Assembly (NCBI GenBank): GCA_023954155.1
Contig: JAMLIO010000003.1
Span: 1-64,000 of the forward strand
Length of the DNA: 64,000 nt
Source: Pseudobdellovibrionaceae bacterium
GTDB taxonomy: Bacteria; Bdellovibrionota; Bdellovibrionia; Bdellovibrionales; UBA1609
Direction: 5' to 3'
Part shown: positions 33,137 through 42,307 of the stretch, in pieces
How the letters are laid out: each line of letters opens with the position of its first letter
Position numbering within the stretch: the first letter of the stretch is position 1
Notes under the pieces: generated by a model
Told to the model about the DNA's origin: nothing
Seen by the model: only the letters and a program-made list of their open reading frames with translations
Database searches by the model: none
Program-made: the position numbers and the translations under genes

Positions 33137-33832
33137 ATGAAAATTTTATTGTCATTTCTTTTATCTTTAATACCCATCATTACTTATGGCCTTGAGCTTA
33201 AAGGAACCGCCAAGTCCTTAGATACAGACAAAGTACTTTATGTTGAGAATCATTCTATCACGTTGGATAAGGAAAGGTTCTACAAATCAATAGAATCAAA
33301 CTATTACGATCTTAAAGGTGATTTGATTGCACAGATGAAGTCTGATTTTTCCGGCAACTTAATGGTTCCCAATATTCAGTTTGAAGACTTTAGGTTTAAG
33401 AAAAAAGAATCATTAAGTTTCATTAATGACAAAGAAGTACAGTTTAGTATTGAAAAAGAAGGTGAGGCCAAAAAAACAAAGACCATTAAATACTCAGAAA
33501 ATATGGTTGCAGGACAGGGCTTTGATAACTTTATTAAAAAGAATTTCAATACTCTTCAGAACCAAAATGTACCATTAAACTTCGGTGTTCTTTCATCAAT
33601 GAGCTTTTACCAATTCAAAGGATATTCGATTGCTAAGAAGGAAGAAAGCGATCTGGTGAAATTTGGAATTTCATTATCGAACCCTGTTTTTCGTGTTTTT
33701 GTAAAAAAACTGGTCATTGAATATGATAAAACCACCAAAGTTATTAAAAACTATAAAGGCTTATCCAACTTGTCTGACCTTAAAGGAAAAGGACAATCGG
33801 TAAATATTGAATACGAGATTATTAATGAATAG
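33137..33832 (+). CDS. Secreted protein of unknown function in the light cluster
   Basis: A 231-residue protein with a signal peptide (MKILLSFLLSLIPIITYG) and a beta-rich, Lys/Phe-rich mature part. GGAGC lies upstream of the ATG. It overlaps the DUF2878 gene by 8 bases, so it belongs to the operon. I do not recognise the family; position suggests an envelope lipid-related role. Confidence 0.7.
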   Translation: MKILLSFLLSLIPIITYGLELKGTAKSLDTDKVLYVENHSITLDKERFYKSIESNYYDLKGDLIAQMKSDFSGNLMVPNIQFEDFRFKKKESLSFINDKEVQFSIEKEGEAKKTKTIKYSENMVAGQGFDNFIKKNFNTLQNQNVPLNFGVLSSMSFYQFKGYSIAKKEESDLVKFGISLSNPVFRVFVKKLVIEYDKTTKVIKNYKGLSNLSDLKGKGQSVNIEYEIINE

Positions 33833-34337
33833 GAACTTAAAAATTTTCATAGCTTTATGGTTCTACGTGGGTTGGCTTTCGTGTGTTTATTTGCAAGTTT
33901 GGAATTGGCCTGTTTTTTCACTTATATTTCCTGTTATTGCATTAGCTACACTCAAGTTCTCAAAAGTTCTTACAAAACAACACTTGTTATACTTAATTGC
34001 CGTCTCCACAATCGGATTTGCTTTTGATCTCATTGCCTTAAAAGCAAATTTAATTTCAATTCCAAATACTCATAATAATTGGTTTTATTTGACGTGGCTT
34101 TTGTCCATTTGGATTTTATTTTCATCTGTACTTCCATTAATGGGTATCTTATTTAAATCGAGTATTTTCATAACAGTTCTTGCGGGAGCCGTAATGGGGC
34201 CACTCAGCTATTACTATGGACAGTTCTTTAATGTCCTTATGTTTAGCAGCTATGTGTCTATTATCATCTACTCTATCTTTTGGGCTATTTTCTTCCCGCT
34301 TATTTTGCATATACAAAGGACCCGTTATGAAAATTAA
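33825..34337 (+). CDS. DUF2878 integral membrane protein
   Basis: About 170 residues from the ATG at 33825, with five to six predicted membrane segments. The order and pieces (ALWFYVGWLSCVY, LIAVSTIGFAFDLIAL, GAVMGPLSYYYGQFFNV) resemble DUF2878 proteins, which are known neighbours of DUF1365 and FAD-oxidoreductase genes. Function unknown. It overlaps the genes on both sides by 8 and 11 bases. Confidence 0.75.
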   Translation: MNRNLKIFIALWFYVGWLSCVYLQVWNWPVFSLIFPVIALATLKFSKVLTKQHLLYLIAVSTIGFAFDLIALKANLISIPNTHNNWFYLTWLLSIWILFSSVLPLMGILFKSSIFITVLAGAVMGPLSYYYGQFFNVLMFSSYVSIIIYSIFWAIFFPLILHIQRTRYEN

Positions 34338-35106
34338 AGATCAAAACTTTTTTATTACAGGTGCCAATAGAGGCATTGGGCTTGCTGTTGCTGAAATGGC
34401 CGCCAAAGAAGGAGCTCATGTTCATTTAGTCATTAGGAATAACGATGAAGAACTAGTGAGCAGATTAAAAAAGCTTGGGGCCAAGTCTGTAACGACTTGG
34501 ATCTCAGACCTTTCTAAGAAAGACAATGTCATCAATTTAGTCGAGAAACTTCAAAATCAAGAAGTCGATATCTTTTTTAATAATGCAGGAGTTTTAACTG
34601 GAGGACTACTAGAAGAACAGACCATCGATGAAATTTATAACTTAGTTCAAGTCAACATCAGCTCACTCATTCACTTAACACATGGTGTATTACCAGGAAT
34701 GCTGAGTCGGAAAAAAGGGAAGATCATTAATAATTCAAGCGTTTCTGCTTTGATGCATTTTCCATGCGCTACAACATATGCTGCTTCTAAAGCTGCCGTT
34801 TGGGCATTTACCGAGTGTCTTCAGACTGAAATTAAGGACACTGGAGTTACATCCTTGTGTTTGATCACCCCAGGTATCAAAACAAGGATGTTTGATGAAA
34901 TCGAAGTAAAGTATGGCAATAATTTTGAAGTGCCAACGGACCATATTTCTACCGAAGAATATGCTCACAGAATAAAACAAGCCATCTTTAATGATGACAA
35001 CCTTCTACAACCTAAAGGCTCTACCCGCTGGGGTTTAAGAGTAGCAAAGTACTACCCTTCTCTTTTCTTTAAAGTTGTTAGTGGGAAGTTCAAAAGACAA
35101 CCTTAA
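34327..35106 (+). CDS. Short-chain dehydrogenase/reductase
   Basis: From the ATG at 34327 (259 aa) the protein is a classical SDR: cofactor motif TGANRGIGLA, NNAG, catalytic Ser in NNSSVSAL, and YAASKAAV with Tyr and Lys. The C-terminus (RVAKYYPSLFFKVVSG) resembles SDRs acting on lipids. The longer frame from 34216 lies within the upstream membrane protein gene. The substrate is unknown. Confidence 0.9.
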   Translation: MKIKDQNFFITGANRGIGLAVAEMAAKEGAHVHLVIRNNDEELVSRLKKLGAKSVTTWISDLSKKDNVINLVEKLQNQEVDIFFNNAGVLTGGLLEEQTIDEIYNLVQVNISSLIHLTHGVLPGMLSRKKGKIINNSSVSALMHFPCATTYAASKAAVWAFTECLQTEIKDTGVTSLCLITPGIKTRMFDEIEVKYGNNFEVPTDHISTEEYAHRIKQAIFNDDNLLQPKGSTRWGLRVAKYYPSLFFKVVSGKFKRQP

Positions 35107-35120
35107 AAAACTGAGGACTT

Positions 35121-36473
35121 ATGAAAATTTTAGTGACTGGCGCAACAGGATTAATTGGAAAAAAAATTGTTAGAAAGCTTCTTCTTGAAGGACATGACAT
35201 ATTTGCGCTAGCACAAGATCCTAAAGATGTATTTGAACTTCCTTCCAGCAATGTTTTAAAATGGTCTCACACAGACATCCCAAATCTAAACGTCTTTGGT
35301 GCTTTAGATGCAGTTATACATTTAGCCGGAGCAGGCCTGGCAGCTCAAAGATGGACTTCAAAAAGAAAAAAAATTTTAGAAGACTCTCGGTGCCTTGGAA
35401 CTCAAAACCTACTTAAAGGCCTTAAACAATTACCAATTTCTGATCAGCCCAAAGTTTTAATCACTTCCACTGCAGTAGGTCTTTATGGAGATACAAAAAA
35501 TCAAATCATTGATGAAAACTCACCACACGGCGATGATTTTTTAGCTCGACTTTGTTTGAAGTGGGAACAAGCCATCGATGAAGCAGCAGGTTTGAACCTG
35601 CGAGTAGTTAAAATGAGACAAGGAGTTGTACTTGATTTAGATGGTGGGTTTTTATCCCAAATGGCTCCAATTGTTTTAGGTGATGGTAAGCAATGGATCA
35701 GTTGGATTCACATGCAAGACCTTTTAAGTTTTATAACTTTGGCCTTAAAAGATGATAAAATTTCTGGGGCCTATAACTTAACAGCACCAGAGCCTATTAA
35801 GAATAAAGACTTAACAAAACTTTACGCTCGCTCACTAAATATTCCTTTCACACTTTTTGCTCCACGATTTGCAATCAAGTTAATGCTAGGTGAAATGTCG
35901 GATGTAGTATTAAACAGCCAAAAGGTGATCCCTAAACGGTTGATAGAAATTGGATTTAAGTTTTCCTTCAATTCATGCAATGAAGCGCTTAAAGACATTT
36001 ACTTTAATAAAACTTGGGCTGATAATTTCTTTTCAACAAATCAATTTGTTCCCATAGAAAAAAGCGAAGTATTTCCTTTTTTCTCGAAAGCAGAAAACCT
36101 AGAGGTGCTTACACCACCATGGTTGAAATTTAAAATCATATCTAAAAGCTCTGAAGATATCTGCGAAGGCATGCTTATTGTTTATAAGTTAAAAATCCAT
36201 GGAGTTCCTATTAAATGGAAAACTTTAATTACAAAATGGGTCCCAGAGCATAGCTTTGAAGATCACCAACTTAAGGGACCATATACCAAATGGCATCACC
36301 TCCACCTATTTGACTCTGTTAAAGGGGGAACCCTATTGAGAGATGAAGTGACTTACAAAATTCCGGGATGGATTGCTGGTAAATTCATTTTAAAACACTG
36401 GATACAAAAAGATATAAATATGATCTTTAAATATAGAAAATCAAAAATCAAAGAGCTGGGTCATCCACAATAA
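35121..36473 (+). CDS. TIGR01777-family epimerase with C-terminal SRPBCC-like domain
   Basis: The first 300 residues are an NAD-dependent epimerase of the TIGR01777/SDR39U1 type: VTGATGLIGKKIV, HLAGAGLAAQRWTSKRKK, STAVGLYGD, and the C-terminal GEMSDVVLNSQKVIPKRL. Residues about 315-445 form a second domain typical of SRPBCC/START ligand-binding folds (VPIKWKTLITKWVPEHSF ... GGTLLRDEVTYKIPG). Fusion of these two is known in some bacteria. It is the last gene of the plus-strand light operon, after a 14-base gap. Confidence 0.85.
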   Translation: MKILVTGATGLIGKKIVRKLLLEGHDIFALAQDPKDVFELPSSNVLKWSHTDIPNLNVFGALDAVIHLAGAGLAAQRWTSKRKKILEDSRCLGTQNLLKGLKQLPISDQPKVLITSTAVGLYGDTKNQIIDENSPHGDDFLARLCLKWEQAIDEAAGLNLRVVKMRQGVVLDLDGGFLSQMAPIVLGDGKQWISWIHMQDLLSFITLALKDDKISGAYNLTAPEPIKNKDLTKLYARSLNIPFTLFAPRFAIKLMLGEMSDVVLNSQKVIPKRLIEIGFKFSFNSCNEALKDIYFNKTWADNFFSTNQFVPIEKSEVFPFFSKAENLEVLTPPWLKFKIISKSSEDICEGMLIVYKLKIHGVPIKWKTLITKWVPEHSFEDHQLKGPYTKWHHLHLFDSVKGGTLLRDEVTYKIPGWIAGKFILKHWIQKDINMIFKYRKSKIKELGHPQ

Positions 36474-36695
36474 AACACCTTATTTCAGGTACACAATTTG
36501 ACAGCAACTCTTCGAATTGGCCCTTAAAATGTCCCTCAACCCCCTTCCTATTTCATTTGATAGAAAATGTTTGGCCTTCAATTTGCTATATTAAGCTTGA
36601 TCTTCCCCCAATAAATCGGTCCATTTCAAAATCTAGTCAATTCGTGTTGACCTATCCCCATTCTGTAAGCCAACCCAGATCTGAGATTCGAAGCG

Positions 36696-36797
36696 TTAAC
36701 TTGCGGTCTGGTTATTCATTCTTCTGCGGGCAAATTCCCTTGGAGTCAAGTTCCCAATTGAACTATGTGGCCGCCAATAATTATACTCGTTTCGCCA
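36696..36797 (-). pseudogene. IS3-family transposase C-terminal remnant
   Basis: The minus strand reads WRNEYNYWRPHSSIGNLTP and continues REFARRRMNNQTAS to a stop. The YN..RPHSS.GNLTP.EF block is the standard end of IS3-family OrfB transposases. The catalytic DDE region is absent. Confidence 0.75.
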
Positions 36798-36799
36798 TG

Positions 36800-36892
36800 A
36801 TTAAAATTGTCTAATCCAAATAAAATGCGCTTAGCTTGTGAGCGAGATACAAATCTATCTTCTTTAGAAAGACTTAAATTTACTATAAACCA
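36800..36892 (-). pseudogene. DUF4325 (STAS-like) domain remnant
   Basis: The minus strand reads WFIVNLSLSKEDRFVSRSQA, then KRILFGLDNFN, after an in-frame stop. RFVSRSQAKRIL-GL--F is the signature of DUF4325 STAS-like domains. It is cut off on both sides and runs directly into the IS3 remnant in another frame. Confidence 0.5.
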
Positions 36893-37332
36893 TTAGTCGC
36901 AATACAAAATCTATCAAAAACTCTGGATAAAAAAAAATTCCTTCGCCTGAATGATTTTTGGGGTCTGTTTTTAATTTTCCCTTTGATAATTGTAAAATGC
37001 TGGCATTTTTCTGAAGGTTTGGACAATTTTCATCTAACCCTCTATTGCAATCTCTACTTTGTGAGGAAATGCGATAACATACAAATCGTATTTACAGGAT
37101 AAAATTAAAGACGAGTTCAAATAAAACTCAACGGGAAGCATCGGTGATCAAAATGAGACCGTCTGTTTTTGTGTCTTCATATTAAAATGAATTTTTAAGT
37201 TTTCTTTAATGGAATGCTTAACTAAATCTTGGCAGGGTACTTGCACTACAGTAGTTTGAATTTGTATAACCTAAGTAGGTTTAAATATATAGAGACAAAA
37301 TTGGTCCAAACTAGGACAAAATAGGAGATAAT

Positions 37333-37689
37333 ATGAAAAGTTTTTATGCATTAATTTTGTTATTAAGTTTTAATGTGTCAGCTTATGCTGAATCGACTAC
37401 TACGCAATTACCAGTAGTATTTATAGAGTGTTTATTAGAAATTCCAAGTAGCATTAATAAAACAGACTTGAAAGCAAATATGGATACCACTTTCTTAGAA
37501 AAAACATATTTTAATATTTTAGATTCAAATAAATATTATCCTAAGCCTATATCTTTAGCTCTTTTAAGTAGAGAAGTGGCCTCATATAATCTTGAATATA
37601 AGCTACATGAGTTTAGGACTCAGTCCAAAGTTATTGCAATCAAGTCTGGAGGCAGCTTACTCGGATGCAAAACAGAAATATATGAATAA
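37333..37689 (+). CDS. Small secreted protein, unknown
   Basis: A 118-residue protein with a clear signal peptide (cleaved after SAYA) and two Cys in the mature part (FIECLLEI, LLGCKTEI) that could form a disulphide. AGGAG lies seven bases before the ATG. No family recognised and no operon partner. Confidence 0.7.
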   Translation: MKSFYALILLLSFNVSAYAESTTTQLPVVFIECLLEIPSSINKTDLKANMDTTFLEKTYFNILDSNKYYPKPISLALLSREVASYNLEYKLHEFRTQSKVIAIKSGGSLLGCKTEIYE

Positions 37690-37748
37690 TTTGCCTCATC
37701 TTTGGTGGTGACGGCGGTTCTCCCCAAATGCAACGCACACTGAAAAAA

Positions 37749-38681
37749 TTAGAACGATGCCTTCATGTGATCAATGATCCATCTGGCTAGTTCTTTATCT
37801 GGAGCAATCATCTCGCCCTTATATGCAAAGGTCAGTCCGTCTAACCTGTTAAGTAATCGTTTTTCAATACCACCTTTGGCAATCAGAACTGGAAGTATAA
37901 GAGGTGTCTTATTTTCTTTGATAGCTTGTTCTACAAGCCCGCGAAACTCTTTAGTGGCTTTCTGCTGGACCTCTTTGCCAGCATCGTCTCTTAAAGTCAA
38001 AACTTCCACTTTTGCAAATCGACGTCCTTGATTGGCCATAGCGTTTTGAATCTCTACAGAGTGAGCCTGTAAAGTTTTAACCCATTCCTTATTGTCGTCA
38101 TCTTCTACTGGACCATGAGCAACAAGAATCAGAGTTTCTTGGGCAGGATTGCTAGACAAAGATTTAGCACGTCTGGAAAGAATATGGCTTAAGCGAGGAG
38201 AGTCATCCAATGGATTTCCGTAAACCAGATCCACACCCTCTGGAAGTTGAACTCTTTTAAGTTCTTCAAATCCTTCTGGTGGTTTTGGTGAAATGCCAAA
38301 TTGATACTTTTGCGCACGAATAACAAGGCTATGACTGCTTACAAAAAGCGGAATAACATGAACGCGTTTTACTCCTTGGGCAGTTAATTTATTAACAGCC
38401 ATTTGGAAAGAGTGGGCGTCCCACATTCCAAAGGCTACTTCTATGTGAGCTCCCGTTTCTTTTTTGGCATGCTTTACTGTATCAAGAACACTTTTCTCCC
38501 AAGGGCGTTTAGTGACATCTTCATGAGAGTGGTGACTATGAGAGTCACCATGGTTGTGGATGGAACCGTGAGCAATCAGCAAGTAACCAACCGAATTGTC
38601 ACCTGTCGTTTTTGATGTGGTCTGACACCCTACACTCATAAAACATAAAACTGCAATTGCAAGAACTGATAAAGATCTCAT
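37749..38681 (-). CDS. Exported two-domain CbiX/sirohydrochlorin-chelatase-like lipoprotein
   Basis: The start ATG 38681 follows GGAGGGGA. A signal peptide with lipobox-like SVGC precedes two tandem CbiX-like chelatase domains (about 35-160 and 175-310). Domain 1 has YLLIAHGSIHNHG with a His-rich insert (HGDSHSHHSHED) and RVHVIPLFVSSHS. Domain 2 has LILVAHGPVEDDDN and LILPVLIAKGG. CbiX enzymes insert cobalt (SirB iron) into sirohydrochlorin in the cytoplasm, so an exported version is unusual and may bind or scavenge metal or tetrapyrrole instead. The His-rich insert supports metal binding. Confidence 0.83.
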   Translation of the reverse strand: MRSLSVLAIAVLCFMSVGCQTTSKTTGDNSVGYLLIAHGSIHNHGDSHSHHSHEDVTKRPWEKSVLDTVKHAKKETGAHIEVAFGMWDAHSFQMAVNKLTAQGVKRVHVIPLFVSSHSLVIRAQKYQFGISPKPPEGFEELKRVQLPEGVDLVYGNPLDDSPRLSHILSRRAKSLSSNPAQETLILVAHGPVEDDDNKEWVKTLQAHSVEIQNAMANQGRRFAKVEVLTLRDDAGKEVQQKATKEFRGLVEQAIKENKTPLILPVLIAKGGIEKRLLNRLDGLTFAYKGEMIAPDKELARWIIDHMKASF

Positions 38682-38890
38682 ACTCCCCTCCTTCAAGTAT
38701 TTTATTTACAGATAGACAGTAAGATTTCCATTGGTCAATTTAAATTTATAGAATAGCAGTGAAGTGAAAGTAAGATGAAAAACCTATCCCGCTATGTCTT
38801 AGCGCATTTTGCTAATATAGATATTGTTGTATTCGCAGAGTCCTCAGGGCCACCCGTACTACTACAGACTTTAAGATTATTTTTGATAAT

Positions 38891-40054
38891 TTACCTTATT
38901 AAATTGACAGCATTTCCAGTAAAGCTCCAAGTGCTTGGGGCATTATTACAGACAGAATCTCCAGGTGCATGTTCTACCTTTTCTGCCCTAAGCACACTGG
39001 CTGAGATCATCTGCACCAAAAAGCTAAAGGTAGATTGATTGATCGGGTTTGTAATAGGATTATAACAATAAATCAGTCCATCATTTTGAATATCTGCTGG
39101 GGCTATATTCACTCTTCCACTAGAGTTAAGCTTAAAGGCAGGTAATGTCGCAACATCCAAAGCAGCAATGCGAGTTGAGATCACAACCTCTGTGGTTCCA
39201 GCGTAAGGATTGGGGGCAAGAACAAAAAAGTTAGAGGCCGTAGGATCCTTCCCATTGGCAGGCGCGCTCTGAAGTGTCCAACGCCCTTTTGCTGTCCCTG
39301 CTTGATCTACAGCCATACTTCCGCACTCAGGGGCCTCGGTTGTAAAGGCTGAAAAATCCCCAATTAAGGGATACAATTCGGCTTTAAGTGGGGCCTCAAA
39401 CCAATCCCATGGGCAAAGACTACCGCCTCCGCCTACCGCATAACGACTAGGATTTACATAGTCAGAAGTGCGTGTATCAATCATTCCCATATCTAACGCT
39501 GGCGAATGAGGGGCCACCCCTACCAAACCCAAGCTGTCCCCAGCTTTGACTTTAATTTTAACACGAGCTTTACAGCTTCTAATATGCTCATCGACTGTGT
39601 CGTACTCATCACATTTCATCCCCCCCTTGGCTTGATCTAGTATATGTGTCTCAAGCGCACTGATGTGACCAAAATGCCCACTGACTTCAGCGCAAACCGC
39701 AAAGCTGACTGAATAGTCTTTATGACCTGGTCTAGTTGGAGACGTCACGTACGTCGTTTCTCTGATCTCTGTGATAATAAAATCTCCAGGAGCAATAACA
39801 GGAACGTCCTCTTTATTTAACATATAGCCCGTATGTCTCTTAGGTAGAGGACTCCCGCCATGTGGGCTCATGGTTCCAATGGGGGCCAGAAATGCAATAT
39901 CAGGAATTGGGACGGCATGATGAGCAAAAAGGTGTTCACTCGAGCATGGGTCAAGGTCGAGCCCTTTATTATTAGAACAACTGACAAAAAATACGGCTGT
40001 TAATAAAGTAAAGGCACCAACAAAAAAAAACCATTGAGTCTTTGTGAGTTCCAC
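38891..40054 (-). CDS. Secreted protein with M23/LytM-like core lacking a full metal site
   Basis: A 387-residue protein with a signal peptide ending in FFVSC-SN, probably a lipoprotein. The segment VSFAVCAEVSGHFGHISAL followed by IKVKAGDSLGLVG resembles the biotinyl-lipoyl/M23 peptidase beta-fold (GHI...V..GD.lG..G), but I cannot find the complete HxxxD...HxH zinc set. Cysteines are numerous, suggesting disulphides. Function unknown; possibly a degenerate peptidase used for binding. Confidence 0.6.
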   Translation of the reverse strand: MELTKTQWFFFVGAFTLLTAVFFVSCSNNKGLDLDPCSSEHLFAHHAVPIPDIAFLAPIGTMSPHGGSPLPKRHTGYMLNKEDVPVIAPGDFIITEIRETTYVTSPTRPGHKDYSVSFAVCAEVSGHFGHISALETHILDQAKGGMKCDEYDTVDEHIRSCKARVKIKVKAGDSLGLVGVAPHSPALDMGMIDTRTSDYVNPSRYAVGGGGSLCPWDWFEAPLKAELYPLIGDFSAFTTEAPECGSMAVDQAGTAKGRWTLQSAPANGKDPTASNFFVLAPNPYAGTTEVVISTRIAALDVATLPAFKLNSSGRVNIAPADIQNDGLIYCYNPITNPINQSTFSFLVQMISASVLRAEKVEHAPGDSVCNNAPSTWSFTGNAVNLIR

Positions 40055-40217
40055 ATCTTCCCCTTATATTTTTAAAAATATGCCATAACAAAACATACTA
40101 AATATGTTGCTTTGGTGATTATAACGCCTTCTTTATTTAAAGACCAAGATATTAAAGCATCAACAAATAGACTTTTCAAAAATTTATAGTTTAGTCCAAA
40201 TTATAAATCTCCTGTAA

Positions 40218-40430
40218 AATGGGTTAGATCAAGCGTTTACCACACAAAAAGCATGGAGCAGTCGAGATGCCCTTATTCATGATCTACGACTAGACGAAGA
40301 AAACCATGAAACCATCAATTGGAATTTATTAGAAGAGTATAAAGAAGCGCATAACCATCCTTATCACTACTTTGAGGCTCATTGGCACCCTCGGGCAGTT
40401 AAAAACCTCTCTAAATTCAATGATTTATAA
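40218..40430 (+). pseudogene. Headless 3' gene fragment
   Basis: After an in-frame TAA at 40215 the frame is open for 70 codons without any ATG, GTG or TTG, reading for example LDQAFTTQKAWSSRDALIHD and ending WHPRAVKNLSKFNDL. The composition is that of real protein, so this looks like the 3' end of a decayed gene. The remainder of the 40055-40518 gap shows nothing else. Confidence 0.45.
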
Positions 40431-40518
40431 ATAATAAAGTCACTACCATATTTTTTCTCAAAAAGAGACTGTCTTATTCCGATACGAATATATCTTGGTA
40501 AAATCAAAGGAGCTAAAT

Positions 40519-41196
40519 GTGAGATTTGCAATTTTATTATTACTGACCCTAGGAATATCTATCGGAACTATGGCCAATGAACTTGGTGATAGCAGTAATA
40601 TTACTGCACCCTATGAACCACCTGAGGCTCCTGCTGAAGACGAATTTAAAATACCCAGATACCTACAAGAAGAACTGCGCGCTCAGAAGTTTCTTCCAGC
40701 AGGCCGTAGTACACCTGATTTAGTTCAAAAGAACTTATGTCCTGGTAAACCTCAAGGAGCTGCTTTTTTAGTGTTTTGGGGCGATCAAGTGATTCTCAAC
40801 GATTTGCCATACATACCTGATGCCTCAAAAGGAACTAGCTTTGGCTACACTTTTGATCTTGCTGATGATGTTGGCGATTCAGCCGCAAACAGAAAATCTC
40901 AAAATAACAAGACCACACAACTGAGACGTAATAAGAACCTTGACTCTATAACAAAAAGTTCATGTCAAACAACTATATCCAAAAAACAGATTAAAGTTAC
41001 TGACACACTCATTAAAATAAAACTAACCCAAACGAAATCTTGCCCTGGTAAACCTACCGAAACCACCCACTCTTTGCTTGATCTTCAACAAAAAGGCGGT
41101 GGTCAAAGAACGTACTGGGTGATGCGTGCTAATGTCTACAATCCAGATTTAAAGAAACAAATCACCTGTGAGTATGCTTCCAGAACGGCACGTTAA
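40519..41196 (+). CDS. Secreted Cys-containing protein, unknown
   Basis: The start is GTG 40519, seven bases after AAGGAG; the upstream TTG at 40495 has no ribosome site. A signal peptide ends near TMA-NEL. The mature part is Pro/Glu-rich at first (YEPPEAPAEDEF) and has two similar Cys motifs, NLCPGKPQGA and KSCPGKPTET, hinting at an internal duplication, plus two further Cys. Not recognised. Confidence 0.65.
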   Translation: MRFAILLLLTLGISIGTMANELGDSSNITAPYEPPEAPAEDEFKIPRYLQEELRAQKFLPAGRSTPDLVQKNLCPGKPQGAAFLVFWGDQVILNDLPYIPDASKGTSFGYTFDLADDVGDSAANRKSQNNKTTQLRRNKNLDSITKSSCQTTISKKQIKVTDTLIKIKLTQTKSCPGKPTETTHSLLDLQQKGGGQRTYWVMRANVYNPDLKKQITCEYASRTAR

Positions 41197-41296
41197 TTAG
41201 CAAAAGAACATCACCCTTAAATCATACAAAGCCCTCTCGCAAGTCGACGGTGTCTTGATCGGGAGGCTTACCTAGACCCAAATAAAGCATCACAAG

Positions 41297-42307
41297 CTAT
41301 TGCGTAAGCGAAGGCTTACAGTTAATGCGGAAGACGATGTTACAGTACCCCAACCAAATCAGTGCGGCCATTGCTTGGTGAAATACAGCCAGCGAGATGG
41401 GAACATGAAAAAGTAACGTCGAGATACCTAAAATAATTTGAATGATCACTAAACTTACTAAATGCAAAACAGGTCGGGTAAAGGAAGGGCTTTCGTGCTT
41501 TATCAGATGATACCCTGTGAAAAATAGAAACAGTCCCACACCTACGCCCAACCAACGATGAATCCATTGTACTGTGATAGGGTTTTCAAAAAAATTATGC
41601 ACAGCGGGCTCCATAAGTAGACCCTGTGGTGGAAAAAACTGCCCACCCATAAAAGGGAAAGTGCCAAAATAAAATCCCGCCTTTAAACCTGCTGTAAAAC
41701 AACCGTACACAATTTGAAGACCAAGCAGAACACCTAAAGTGATCACTAAAAAATATCCTCGTCTGGACAATCGGTCCCAAAGAGGTTTTTTCATTTGTGA
41801 TAAAGGGTAATACACCACCGTCATGGTGAACACCGCCAGAAAAAAGTGAACGGTCAACATGTAGTGACTCACTGAAGGCCGATGGTTAAGCCCCGTCTTC
41901 ACCATCAACCATCCCATTAAACCTTGAAAAACAATAAGCATCGGAAGCAAAAGTGCATACCCGCCAGAGGCCTCTTTCTTTCTCCAGAAACTAAAGCTTA
42001 AGGCCACTGCAAAAAGAAAAATCACCCGTCCTAAAACACGATGAATGTACTCCCACCAGAAAATGCCTTTGTAATCCTGCAAATCAAAATGCGCGTTGTG
42101 GTGTTTGAACTCTGGTGAGTTTTTATATAAATCAAATTCCCTGAGCCATGCCTCTTCACTTAAAGGTGGCAAAATTCCTGTAACAGGTTTCCACTCTGTG
42201 ATAGACAGACCTGACTTGGAAAGCCGAGTAATACCTCCCACAGACACCATCACAAACAATAAAGCCAGTAGACCAATCAGCCAAGCGAGCTTTTGGTATT
42301 TAGACAT
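41297..42307 (-). CDS. ctaA: Heme A synthase (CtaA/Cox15)
   Basis: A 336-residue, eight-helix membrane enzyme that converts heme O to heme A. Signatures are GGITRLSKSGLSITEWKPV, EYIHRVLGRVI with the heme-binding His, an HFDLQDYKGIFWWE segment, VHFFLAVFTM, and WIHRWLGVGVGL, and VFHQAMAALIW in the last helices. It is the last gene of the oxidase operon and overlaps the preceding gene by 31 bases. Its presence implies an a-type heme in the oxidase at 46-48 kb. Confidence 0.94.
   Translation of the reverse strand: MSKYQKLAWLIGLLALLFVMVSVGGITRLSKSGLSITEWKPVTGILPPLSEEAWLREFDLYKNSPEFKHHNAHFDLQDYKGIFWWEYIHRVLGRVIFLFAVALSFSFWRKKEASGGYALLLPMLIVFQGLMGWLMVKTGLNHRPSVSHYMLTVHFFLAVFTMTVVYYPLSQMKKPLWDRLSRRGYFLVITLGVLLGLQIVYGCFTAGLKAGFYFGTFPFMGGQFFPPQGLLMEPAVHNFFENPITVQWIHRWLGVGVGLFLFFTGYHLIKHESPSFTRPVLHLVSLVIIQIILGISTLLFHVPISLAVFHQAMAALIWLGYCNIVFRINCKPSLTQ

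Larger units (their letters stand above)
36474..37332. other. 859-bp gene-poor scar region
   Basis: No intact gene. It contains abutting remnants of an IS3-type transposase and a DUF4325 gene (annotated separately), a stretch at 37002-37045 resembling DNA inside the left end of the tRNA island, and the promoter of the small secreted protein gene at 37333. A plus-strand frame at 36557-36814 only mirrors the remnants. Confidence 0.6.

Noticed and set aside
36557-36814. Plus-strand 85-codon frame as a gene
   Set aside because: It is antisense to IS3 transposase and DUF4325 remnants and has no ribosome site.
38775-39038. Plus-strand 87-codon frame
   Set aside because: Overlaps the 3' end of the secreted minus-strand gene and lacks protein-like features.
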